In this document: one piece after another, positions 1 to 6,764 of the stretch
Layout: each line of letters starts with the position of its first letter
Position numbering within the stretch: position 1 is the stretch's first letter
NCBI GenBank assembly: GCA_021298815.1
Contig: JAJTHE010000074.1
Coordinates: forward strand, 1 to 44,338
Origin: Betaproteobacteria bacterium
GTDB lineage: Bacteria > Pseudomonadota > Gammaproteobacteria > Burkholderiales > CAIKXV01
DNA length: 44,338 bases
Reading direction: 5' to 3'
Made by a program: the position numbers and the translations under genes
Notes under the pieces: generated by a model
What the model was told of the DNA's origin: nothing
What the model saw: the letters and a program-made list of their open reading frames with translations, nothing else
Database searches by the model: none

Positions 1-1064
1 CCGGTGGTGCGGGTGGCATGCGGGCTGTACTGGCCGCTCCAGCCCAGCACATGCAGCGCCTGCCGGAACGAGGCGATCGCCATCGGCTTGCTGCGGTCGT
101 CGCGCCCGGGGAACAGGTGCTGATGGTGGCCGGTGATGCCGTGCAGCGCCCGCAGCATCTCGACCGCCTGCCGGGGCAACGGCACCGCATGGGCCTTGCG
201 CTGCTTCATGCGCTCGGCCGCGATGCGCCAGAGTGCCGCATCGAGGTCGAACTCGGCCCAGCGCGCCTCCACCGCCTCGCTCGGGCGGCACAGCGTGAGC
301 CACATCAGCCGGAAGGCTGCCAGCGTCTCGTGCCGGCCGCCGTGGCCCGCCATGTCGCGCAGCAGGCGGCCGATCTCGTCCGGCTCCAGCGCACGCTTGT
401 GCTGGGTCTTGTTGGGCGGCAGGGCGCGGCGCACCGGATAGACCGGGTCACGGTCAACCCGCAGCGTAGCCATGGCCAGCTCGAACACCCCGGCCATGCT
501 GCGCTTGGCCTCGGCCGCGACGCTCGGGCCGTTCTTGCGGGCGGCGGTAGTGAGCACGTCCAGGATGTGCATGGGCGTGATCTGCTTGACCGGCAGCGTC
601 CCGATCTTGCCGAACACCACCCGCTGCAGCATGTTGAGGCGGCGCGCCTTGGTGATCTCCTCCCAGTCTTTCATGGCCAGCCACTCTCGGGTCACCGACT
701 CGAAGGTGGTGGCGCCGTCCTGGTCTCGGCGCAGGCGCGCGCGCTGGCGTTCGTGCGCGGGGTTGATGCCCTGCTTGACGAGGTCCCGCGCCCGCATGCG
801 CTCGTCGCGGGCCTCGGCCAGCGTGAAGCGGCCGCCGTCGCGGCGGGCCTTCGCCTGTTCCGGCGTCTCGCCCCGGGGCGCCACGGCGTAGTCGCCGATG
901 GCGAACATGCTCTCCTTCGTCAGCCCGTTGGTGGTGAGCTTGAAGCGATAGCGCCAGGCCTTCACGCCGTTGGGCTTGACCTCAAGCACCAGGCCGCCGC
1001 CGTCGGCGAGCTTGTAGGCCTTCTCGCGCGGACGGGCCGCGCGGCAATGGGTATCGGTGAGCAT
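1..1064 (-). CDS. P4-type tyrosine site-specific integrase (partial, 3' end outside window)
   Basis: Open frame from ATG at 1064 running off the left edge without a stop, about 354 residues seen. The N-terminus (MLTDTHCRAARPREKAYKLA followed by DGGGLVLEV) is the DUF4102 arm-binding domain of P4-like integrases. The catalytic core contains the first arginine in LCRPSEAVEARW, a lysine-containing RMKQRKAHAVPL segment and an SPHATRTTG box, which supplies the H-x-x-R pair; the tyrosine nucleophile would lie beyond base 1. These enzymes catalyse integration and excision of genomic islands and satellite phages. The gene reads away from ychF, so the island body lies to the left of the window. No tRNA sits at this edge, although tRNA genes are the usual target of this family. 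Confidence 0.9.
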   Translation of the reverse strand, partial: MLTDTHCRAARPREKAYKLADGGGLVLEVKPNGVKAWRYRFKLTTNGLTKESMFAIGDYAVAPRGETPEQAKARRDGGRFTLAEARDERMRARDLVKQGINPAHERQRARLRRDQDGATTFESVTREWLAMKDWEEITKARRLNMLQRVVFGKIGTLPVKQITPMHILDVLTTAARKNGPSVAAEAKRSMAGVFELAMATLRVDRDPVYPVRRALPPNKTQHKRALEPDEIGRLLRDMAGHGGRHETLAAFRLMWLTLCRPSEAVEARWAEFDLDAALWRIAAERMKQRKAHAVPLPRQAVEMLRALHGITGHHQHLFPGRDDRSKPMAIASFRQALHVLGWSGQYSPHATRTT

Positions 1065-1089
1065 GGGCGCCTCGAAGGGTTGGCGACCG

Positions 1090-1141
1090 TACCCACCAAT
1101 TTTCGGGGTGGCGAACGGTCCATACCCGCGACGCTACCCAC
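1090..1141. repeat. TACCCAC direct repeats beside the integrase start
   Basis: Three short direct repeats, TACCCACC (1090-1097), TACCCGC (1123-1129) and TACCCAC (1135-1141), lie just upstream of the integrase start codon. Their position at the island edge suggests arm-type integrase binding sites, but this is inference from position and repetition only. Confidence 0.35.
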
Positions 1142-1259
1142 TTTCGGATCGGCTTGCAACGGTACTCTGCGGCACCGACCGAACCATTTTACCTATGTAA
1201 ATCACCAGCTTGATATTACGGAGAGGTCCCGAGAAGACCGCCGAAATCCGCCCCGACCG
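1142..1259. other. Island-chromosome junction spacer (putative attachment region)
   Basis: Non-coding spacer between the integrase leader and the ychF stop codon. It is AT-richer than its surroundings and contains a small inverted repeat, TTTAC-N4-GTAAA (1188-1201). The chromosomal side must begin at or before the intact ychF stop at 1260-1262. The crossover core cannot be defined without the other end of the element. Confidence 0.35.
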
Positions 1260-2354
1260 TCAGACGTTGAACCGGAAGTGCATCACGTCTCCGTCCTTGA
1301 CGACGTACTCCTTGCCTTCCAGCCGCATCTTCCCGGCCTCCTTCGCCGCCTGCTCGCCCTTGAGCGCGACGAAATCGGGGAAGGCGATCACCTCGGCGCG
1401 GATGAAACCGCGCTCGAAGTCGGTATGGATCACGCCGGCGGCCTGCGGCGCGGTGGCACCGATGGCTACCGTCCAGGCGCGCACCTCCTTCGGGCCGGCG
1501 GTGAAGTAGGTCTGCAGCCCGAGCAGCGAGAATCCGGCGCGGATCACCCGGTCGAGGCCCGGTTCGGTCATGCCCAGGTCGGCCAGGAACACCTGCCTGT
1601 CCTCGTCGGCGAGGTCGGCGATCTCCGCCTCGATCGCGGCACACACCGCGACCACCGGCGCCTTCTCGGCCTCGGCATGCTTCCTCACCGCGTCGAGGTA
1701 GGCGTTGCCCTCGAAGCCGCCCTCCTTCACGTTCGCGACATACATCGTCGGCTTCGCGGTGATCAGGCAGATGGGCTTGAGCAGCGCCTGTTCGTCCTCG
1801 TCCAGTGCCAGCGCGCGCACCGGCTTCGCCTGGTCGAGCTGCGCGCGGCAGCGCTCCAGCAGCGGCAGCAGCCGCGCCGCTTCCTTGTCGCCGCCGGAAC
1901 GGGCGAGCTTGGACACGCGATGCACCTGCTTCTCCACGTTGGCCAGGTCGGCCAGCGCGAGTTCGGTGTTGATGGTCTCGATATCGGCGAGCGGATCGAC
2001 CTTGTTCGACACATGGATCACGTTCGGGTCGTCGAAGCAGCGCACCACGTGCGTGATCGCATCGGTCTCGCGGATGTTGGCCAGGAACTGGTTGCCCAGC
2101 CCCTCGCCCTTCGACGCCCCGGCGACCAGCCCGGCGATGTCGACGAATTCGACTACCGCCGGCACAACCTTCTCCGGCTTGACGATATCGGCCAGCTGCG
2201 CCAGCCGCGGATCCGGCACCTCGACCACGCCGACGTTCGGCTCGATGGTGCAGAACGGATAGTTCTCTGCCGCGATGCCCGCCTTGGTCAGCGCATTGAA
2301 GAGGGTGGACTTGCCGACGTTGGGCAGGCCGACGATGCCGCATTTGAGACTCAT
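1260..2354 (-). CDS. ychF: Ribosome-binding ATPase/GTPase YchF (Obg-like)
   Basis: A 364-residue protein, matching the family length of about 363. It begins [20 protein letters not shown] (P-loop GLPNVGKST), with [19 protein letters not shown] as the G3/switch region and [11 protein letters not shown] further on, and ends in the conserved TGS-domain tail [13 protein letters not shown]1/YchF proteins are unusual P-loop enzymes that hydrolyse ATP, bind the ribosome and affect translation and oxidative stress. ATG at 2354 is chosen over an in-frame upstream start (2405) because it has a GGAG Shine-Dalgarno at proper spacing and starts at the conserved N-terminus; the longer form would also run into a palindromic repeat. 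It follows pth, as in many proteobacteria. Confidence 0.96.
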   Translation of the reverse strand: MSLKCGIVGLPNVGKSTLFNALTKAGIAAENYPFCTIEPNVGVVEVPDPRLAQLADIVKPEKVVPAVVEFVDIAGLVAGASKGEGLGNQFLANIRETDAITHVVRCFDDPNVIHVSNKVDPLADIETINTELALADLANVEKQVHRVSKLARSGGDKEAARLLPLLERCRAQLDQAKPVRALALDEDEQALLKPICLITAKPTMYVANVKEGGFEGNAYLDAVRKHAEAEKAPVVAVCAAIEAEIADLADEDRQVFLADLGMTEPGLDRVIRAGFSLLGLQTYFTAGPKEVRAWTVAIGATAPQAAGVIHTDFERGFIRAEVIAFPDFVALKGEQAAKEAGKMRLEGKEYVVKDGDVMHFRFNV

Positions 2355-2366
2355 GTATGACTCCTG

Positions 2367-2454
2367 CCGATAATCCGGGTCAGAGACGACTTTCCTCGCG
2401 GGCACCGCTGTAGCCTCGGCGCACTGGAAAATCGTCTCTGACCCGGATTATCGG
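2367..2454. repeat. REP-like palindromic element with GGGTCAG core
   Basis: Two inverted arms, 2367-2395 and 2426-2454, match over 29 bp with one mismatch; the outer 23 bp are perfect. The loop is 30 nt. The arms contain GGGTCAGAGACGA. The right arm covers the last codons and stop of pth (stop at 2448), so the element sits at the pth/ychF junction and would form a strong hairpin in the joint transcript. It resembles the two other GGGTCAG palindromes in this window (22240-22280 and 25412-25466). Confidence 0.8.
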
Positions 2455-3020
2455 GGTTTGGTGTGCAGGCGAAGCATGGCTGCTTCGTAGTCGCCGCGCG
2501 CGATCGAGTCGATCACGTCGAGGGAACGGGTGATCGATTCGTCGATCAGGTCCTGTTCCTCGGCACGCGGTGCGTTCAATACATAGGAGTGCACCTGGGC
2601 CTTGTCGCCCGGGTGGCCGATGCCCAGCCGGATCCGCCAGAAGTCGCGGGTGCCGAGCTGGGCGGTGATGTCGCGCAGGCCGTTGTGGCCGGCGAAACCG
2701 CCGCCGAGCTTCATCTTGACGGTACCCGGCGGCAGGTCGAGCTCGTCATGGGCGACGATCACGTCCGCCGGGTCGATCTTGTAGAAGTTGGCCAGCGCGG
2801 CGACCGCCTTGCCGCTGAGGTTCATGAACGTCTGCGGCTCCAGCAGCCAGCAGGTCTCGCCGGCGATGGTCGTGCGCGCCGCCAGGCCATGGTAGCGCGG
2901 CTCGTTGTGCAGGCTGGCCCCGGCCGAACGGGCGAGCCGGTCCACCAGCCAGAAGCCGGCATTGTGGCGAGTGCGCTCGTACTGCGAGCCGGGATTGCCG
3001 AGGCCGACGATCAGTTTCAT
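2448..3020 (-). CDS. pth: Peptidyl-tRNA hydrolase
   Basis: 190 residues, typical for bacterial Pth. It releases tRNA from peptidyl-tRNA that drops off the ribosome. Visible signature residues are the N-terminal [19 protein letters not shown] stretch (Asn in GNPG, catalytic His in RHNAG), the FMNLSG segment and the HDELDLPPG segment with the conserved Asp, plus [12 protein letters not shown]. It lies between rplY and ychF on the same strand, the usual order. A hairpin followed by a T-rich tract separates it from rplY, so its expression may be partly uncoupled from ribosomal protein L25. Confidence 0.97.
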   Translation of the reverse strand: MKLIVGLGNPGSQYERTRHNAGFWLVDRLARSAGASLHNEPRYHGLAARTTIAGETCWLLEPQTFMNLSGKAVAALANFYKIDPADVIVAHDELDLPPGTVKMKLGGGFAGHNGLRDITAQLGTRDFWRIRLGIGHPGDKAQVHSYVLNAPRAEEQDLIDESITRSLDVIDSIARGDYEAAMLRLHTKPR

Positions 3021-3030
3021 GGGGTGCAGT

Positions 3031-3067
3031 AAGAGAAAGGCCCGCGTGCTGGAAAGCGACGCGGGCC
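3031..3067 (-). terminator. Intrinsic terminator or attenuator between rplY and pth
   Basis: On the minus strand an inverted repeat (9-bp arms at 3059-3067 and 3039-3047, with further pairing in the loop) is followed directly by TTTCTCTT. This has the shape of a rho-independent terminator after rplY. It lies only about 10 nt before the pth start, so partial read-through is likely. Confidence 0.6.
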
Positions 3068-3089
3068 CGGGATGCAGACGAAGACCCGG

Positions 3090-3749
3090 TTACTTCTTCT
3101 TCTCGGGCTCTTTCTTCTCGTCCTTCTTGTCGCCGGCCGCCGGCGCCGCCGCAGCCGTGGCGGTCTTGTCTTCCTCGGCCGCGCCGCGCGGGATCGAGGC
3201 ACTCGCCACCGGCGAATCGCCGCGGGCGAGACCCGGCAGGCGGACGCCTTCCGGCAACTTCAGGTCGGACATGTGCACGCTGTGACCGACGTTGATCTGC
3301 GACAGGTCGACGGCGATGAATTCCGGCAGGAACTTCGGCAGGCAGGCGACTTCGATCTCGTTCATGATGTGCGTGACGATCGCGCCACCGAACTTGACCG
3401 CCTGTGCCTGTTCGGCGTTCACGAAATGCAGCGGTACGCGCATGGTGACTTCCTGGTCCTGCGCGACGCGCTGGAAGTCGACATGCTGGATCAGCTGCCG
3501 CCAGGGGTGGATCTGCACGTCGCGCAGCAGGACCTGCTGCTTCTGGCCGTCGAGGTCCATGGTCAGGATCGACGCATGGAACGCCTCGCTCTTGAGCTGG
3601 AACCAGAGCGCCTTGTGCTCGAGTTCGATCGACTGTGCCGGTGCAGTGCCGCCATACAGGATGCCGGGAACCACACCGGCGCTGCGCAGGCGGCGGCTCG
3701 CACCCTTGCCTTGCACTGTGCGCGATTTCGCGCTGACTTCGAGGGACAT
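3090..3749 (-). CDS. rplY: 50S ribosomal protein L25/general stress protein Ctc
   Basis: 219 residues, the long (CTC/TL5) form of L25 that binds 5S rRNA in the large subunit. The start MSLEVSAKSRTVQGKGASRR and the GGAIVTHIMNEIEVACLP region (C-terminal beta domain) are typical. The tail after about residue 195 is low-complexity, Ala- and Lys-rich (ending KKEPEKKK), common in betaproteobacterial L25. An AAGGAAAC Shine-Dalgarno precedes the ATG. It sits between prs and pth, as in most betaproteobacteria. Confidence 0.96.
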   Translation of the reverse strand: MSLEVSAKSRTVQGKGASRRLRSAGVVPGILYGGTAPAQSIELEHKALWFQLKSEAFHASILTMDLDGQKQQVLLRDVQIHPWRQLIQHVDFQRVAQDQEVTMRVPLHFVNAEQAQAVKFGGAIVTHIMNEIEVACLPKFLPEFIAVDLSQINVGHSVHMSDLKLPEGVRLPGLARGDSPVASASIPRGAAEEDKTATAAAAPAAGDKKDEKKEPEKKK

Positions 3750-3766
3750 GATGTTTCCTTGTGGAA

Positions 3767-3845
3767 GGCGCTCCGCGACCAGAGCGCCGGGTTGAACCCG
3801 CCGGACGTACGCCGGCGGGGCGGGCCCGGGGACATCCCGGGCCCG
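3767..3845 (-). terminator. Cluster of three GC-rich hairpins between prs and rplY
   Basis: Three consecutive inverted repeats fill the gap after the prs stop: CGGGCCCGGG with its perfect complement (3821-3830/3836-3845, 5-nt loop), CCCGCCGG/CCGGCGGG (3797-3804/3812-3819) and GGCGCTC/GAGCGCC (3767-3773/3782-3788). No T tract follows, so a classic intrinsic terminator is not demonstrated. The structures could pause polymerase, stabilise the prs 3' end or fold the rplY leader. Confidence 0.35.
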
Positions 3846-3854
3846 TGGAGGGGG

Positions 3855-4811
3855 TCAGTCCATGAACAGCGAACTGACCGAATCTTCGTTGCTGACCCGC
3901 AGGATGGTCTCGGCGAGCAGCGAGGCGACCGACAACTGGCGGATGCGTTCCCCGCAGTTACGCGCCGCCTCGGACAGCGGGATGGTGTCGGTGACGACCA
4001 GTTCATCCAGGTCGTCCGAACCCGAGATGCGTTCGATCGCCGGCCCCGACAGCACGGCGTGCGTGCAGTAGGCAGCCACGCGGTGTGCGCCGGCCTGCTT
4101 CAGCGCCTGCGCCGCCTTGACCAGCGTGCCTGCGGTATCGACCATGTCGTCGACGATCACGCAGGTGCGGCCCTGTACGTCGCCGATGATGTTCATCACC
4201 TCGGACACGTTCGCCTTCGGCCGACGCTTGTCGATGATCACCAGGTCGGCTTCGAGGCGACTCGCCATCGCGCGCGCGCGCACCACGCCACCGGTGTCGG
4301 GCGACACCACGCACAGGTTCTGGTAGTCGCGCTTCCAGACGTCGCCGAGCAGGATCGGCAGCCCGTAGATGTTGTCCACCGGGATGTCGAAGAAACCCTG
4401 GATCTGGTCGGCGTGGAGATCCATCGTCAGCACGCGGTCGACGCCCACGCTCTGCAGCATGTTGGCGACCACCTTGGCGGTGATCGGCACCCGCGCCGAG
4501 CGAGGCCGGCGGTCCTGGCGGGCATAGCCGAAGTACGGGATGGCCGCGGTCACCCTGGCGGCGGACGAGCGCTTGAGCGCATCGACCATCGCCATCAGTT
4601 CCATCAGGTTGTCGTTTGCCGGCGAGCAGGTCGACTGCAGCACGAACACGTCCTTGCCACGGACGTTCTCCAGCAGTTCGACCATCGTCTCGCCGTCGCT
4701 GAACATCCCGACGCTCGCGCGCCCGAGATGGATGTTCAGGTGGCGCACGACCCCCTCCGCCAGCTTGCGGCTGGCGGAACCCGAGAAAACCATCAACCGG
4801 TCATAGGCCAT
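3855..4811 (-). CDS. prs: Ribose-phosphate pyrophosphokinase
   Basis: 318 residues, the class I PRPP synthetase length. It makes PRPP from ribose 5-phosphate and ATP for nucleotide, His, Trp and NAD synthesis. Visible motifs are [13 protein letters not shown] at the N-terminus, the flexible ATP loop [15 protein letters not shown], the metal-binding [13 protein letters not shown] segment and the PRPP-binding loop [14 protein letters not shown]. It lies downstream of tRNA-Gln, from which it is separated by a probable terminator, so it likely has its own promoter in 4812-4920, where I do not see a clear consensus match. Confidence 0.97.
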   Translation of the reverse strand: MAYDRLMVFSGSASRKLAEGVVRHLNIHLGRASVGMFSDGETMVELLENVRGKDVFVLQSTCSPANDNLMELMAMVDALKRSSAARVTAAIPYFGYARQDRRPRSARVPITAKVVANMLQSVGVDRVLTMDLHADQIQGFFDIPVDNIYGLPILLGDVWKRDYQNLCVVSPDTGGVVRARAMASRLEADLVIIDKRRPKANVSEVMNIIGDVQGRTCVIVDDMVDTAGTLVKAAQALKQAGAHRVAAYCTHAVLSGPAIERISGSDDLDELVVTDTIPLSEAARNCGERIRQLSVASLLAETILRVSNEDSVSSLFMD

Positions 4812-4921
4812 GGACCATCCTTCAGTCGCGCAGTGGGAGCAGGCGATGCAAGCAGTGCGATCGGTGCTACCGGTGCTGTCGCGTAGTCTTGAGCCGCGTC
4901 GTGGGAGATACGCCGGTTGAA

Positions 4922-4942
4922 GGGAAAAACCGCCACGGCGGT
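4922..4942 (-). terminator. Rho-independent terminator of tRNA-Gln
   Basis: On the minus strand, about 25 nt past the tRNA CCA end, a short GC stem (arms in 4929-4942) runs straight into a TTTTTCCC tract (4922-4929). It fits termination of the tRNA transcript before prs. Confidence 0.6.
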
Positions 4943-4967
4943 GGAACCCGCGCGGCGGTCGCTGGAC

Positions 4968-5042
4968 TGGCTGGGGAGGTAGGGATCGAACCTACGAATG
5001 CCGGAATCAAAATCCGGTGCCTTACCACTTGGCGACTCCCCA
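4968..5042 (-). tRNA. glnT: tRNA-Gln (anticodon TTG)
   Basis: 75 nt including an encoded CCA. The acceptor arms TGGGGAG and CTCCCCA pair, the anticodon stem CCGGA/TCCGG encloses TTTTGAT with anticodon TTG, and the T arm GTAGG-TTCGATC-CCTAC is intact. It lies between ispE and prs, its usual place in beta- and some gammaproteobacteria. The symbol is tentative. Confidence 0.95.
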
Positions 5043-5094
5043 AGAGAACCCTGTCAGTCGTCACCGGTGAAGCCGATATGTCCGGTGCGACGAA

Positions 5095-5130
5095 GTTGCC
5101 GATGTTGCCGATGCTTCGAATGCCGCCGAT
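5095..5130. repeat. Degenerate 9-bp tandem repeat (four units)
   Basis: Units GTTGCCGAT, GTTGCCGAT, GCTTCGAAT and GCCGCCGAT lie head to tail in the gap between ispE and tRNA-Gln. The first two are identical. No function is evident; it lies in the presumed tRNA promoter region. Confidence 0.4.
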
Positions 5131-5171
5131 GATGCCCAAACTTCCGGTGTTGCGGGTATTCGACGAAGGTG

Positions 5172-6062
5172 CTAGCGGTCCAGCAACCCGTGCAACGGGT
5201 GCCGGTCAAGGCCTGCCGCCACGAAACCTTCCATGCCGGCCGGCCTGCGCGCAAAGACGGCCTGCGCTTCCGCGACCGAACCGAACGCCCCGAACACGCA
5301 GGCGCCCGACCCGCTCATTGCCGCCGGTGCATGCTGCCTGAGCCAGGCGAGATGCTCGCCGACCTCGGGGTAGCCTGCCACCACCACCGGCTCCAGGTCG
5401 TTGCGTCCCGGTGCCAGCGCGAAACGGAAATCCGTATGCGGAAAACCCGCTATTTTCGCGGCAGGCGAATCCCGTGTCAAATGCGGCGACTGGAAGATCG
5501 TCCGGGTGGGCACTTGCACGGGGGGCACCAGGACCAGGTAGGCGGCCGGTTCAGCGCCGATCGCGACGAGTTCTTCGCCGATCCCGCTGGCAAACGCCGT
5601 CTCGCCGAACACGAACACCGGCACGTCCGCCCCCAGGCGCAGCCCGATTTCCTGCAGGGCGATCCTGGACAGGCCGGTTCGCCACAGGTGGTTGAGCGCG
5701 ACCAGCACCGTCGCCGCATCGGAACTGCCGCCACCGAGCCCGCCGCCCTGCGGGATGCGCTTGAGCAGCGAGATGTCGGCACCGAGCCGGCAGCCGGATG
5801 CCTGCTGCAGCGCATGCGCGGCACGGATCGACAGGTCGTCCGCCTCGGCCACCCCGGGCAGGTCCGAGACCCGCACGATGCGGCCGTCCGCGCGCACCGC
5901 GAGTCCGACGCTGTCCGCATGGTCGATGAAGCGGAACACGGTCTCGAGCAGGTGGTAGCCATCGGGGCGCCGGCCGACCACGTGCAGCATCAGGTTCAGT
6001 TTGGCCGGCGCCGGGAAATGGCGCAGCCCGTCCGGCTGCATCGGGAACGCGGCATCGGTCAT
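5172..6062 (-). CDS. ispE: 4-diphosphocytidyl-2-C-methyl-D-erythritol kinase
   Basis: 296 residues. This GHMP kinase phosphorylates CDP-ME in the MEP isoprenoid pathway. FPAPAKLNLMLHVVGRRPDG is the characteristic N-terminus, and IPQGGGLGGGSSDAATVL is the GHMP ATP-binding loop; the C-terminal AAMSGSGACVFGAF motif is also present. The start at 6062 is preferred to a longer in-frame ATG at 6146, whose extra 28 residues are Arg/Gly-rich and overlap lolB deeply. The chosen ATG overlaps the lolB stop as ATGA, implying translational coupling. Confidence 0.96.
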   Translation of the reverse strand: MTDAAFPMQPDGLRHFPAPAKLNLMLHVVGRRPDGYHLLETVFRFIDHADSVGLAVRADGRIVRVSDLPGVAEADDLSIRAAHALQQASGCRLGADISLLKRIPQGGGLGGGSSDAATVLVALNHLWRTGLSRIALQEIGLRLGADVPVFVFGETAFASGIGEELVAIGAEPAAYLVLVPPVQVPTRTIFQSPHLTRDSPAAKIAGFPHTDFRFALAPGRNDLEPVVVAGYPEVGEHLAWLRQHAPAAMSGSGACVFGAFGSVAEAQAVFARRPAGMEGFVAAGLDRHPLHGLLDR

Positions 6063-6751
6063 GGCGATGCCTTCCCGGCGCCACCCGCGACGCCGCCGTC
6101 GGTGCTGCCCGTGCCCGGCCGGCCGACCGCGGGCAGTACCTGCCACTGGTCGATCACCAGCCGTACCTGCAGTTCGGAGGAAGCCACGTCGATGCGCCTG
6201 GGCAGGGCGTCCAGCGGCGCCGCCGAGAACACCGGGATCGTGACGTCCCAGCCTGCTTCATGGAAAGATTCGATGCGGCCCGCGGCATCGCGCACGATGC
6301 GTACCGCGACGCCGCCGGGGCCGGTCTGGCCGCGCACCCAGTAGCGCAACCCGTCCAGCGGCAGCGCGAAGCCCAGGGTGCCGCGCATCAGCGCCTCGGC
6401 GCTCGCTGCGCGCTCGACCCTGCCGGCGGCGCGCAGTGTGACCCCGGCGGCGTTTCGTTCGATCTCGACCGACCCGGCACCGAGCGGCGCCGAGATGACC
6501 ATCTCCTCGGCCTGCCCGTCGTAGCGCCAGCGCAGGTTGGCCGAGACCGCCTGGTCGCCCTGGCGGATCGCCAGGCGCCCGGAGAGTTCGAACGCCGGAT
6601 CCCCCGCCACCGCGGCAGGTGGGCTACCCGGGACTGTCGGCACCAGTGCGGCGCACCCGGCCAGGAGGGTCGCCAGCGAAACGAGCAGCACTGCCATGGA
6701 CGACCGCCCGCGGGCGCGCATCCGATGCGCCTGGCCGGCGGCGCGGTTCAT
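6059..6751 (-). CDS. lolB: Outer-membrane lipoprotein assembly protein LolB
   Basis: 230 residues. LolB receives lipoproteins from LolA and inserts them into the outer membrane. It has a lipoprotein signal peptide (hydrophobic AVLLVSLATLL followed by AGC, lipidated Cys near residue 33) and the family features FELSGRLAIRQGDQAVSANLRW and GLRYWVRGQ. The position directly before ispE supports the call. The start is uncertain: ATGs at 6751, 6721 and 6697 all keep the signal peptide and none has a convincing Shine-Dalgarno. Confidence 0.9.
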   Translation of the reverse strand: MNRAAGQAHRMRARGRSSMAVLLVSLATLLAGCAALVPTVPGSPPAAVAGDPAFELSGRLAIRQGDQAVSANLRWRYDGQAEEMVISAPLGAGSVEIERNAAGVTLRAAGRVERAASAEALMRGTLGFALPLDGLRYWVRGQTGPGGVAVRIVRDAAGRIESFHEAGWDVTIPVFSAAPLDALPRRIDVASSELQVRLVIDQWQVLPAVGRPGTGSTDGGVAGGAGKASP

Positions 6752-6764
6752 CGCGGAGGACGCC

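Noticed and set aside
18-2360. 780-residue open frame on the plus strand antisense to the integrase and ychF
   Set aside because: It is Arg/His/Leu-rich, shows no domain and lies opposite two clearly recognised genes; long antisense open frames are expected at this GC content.
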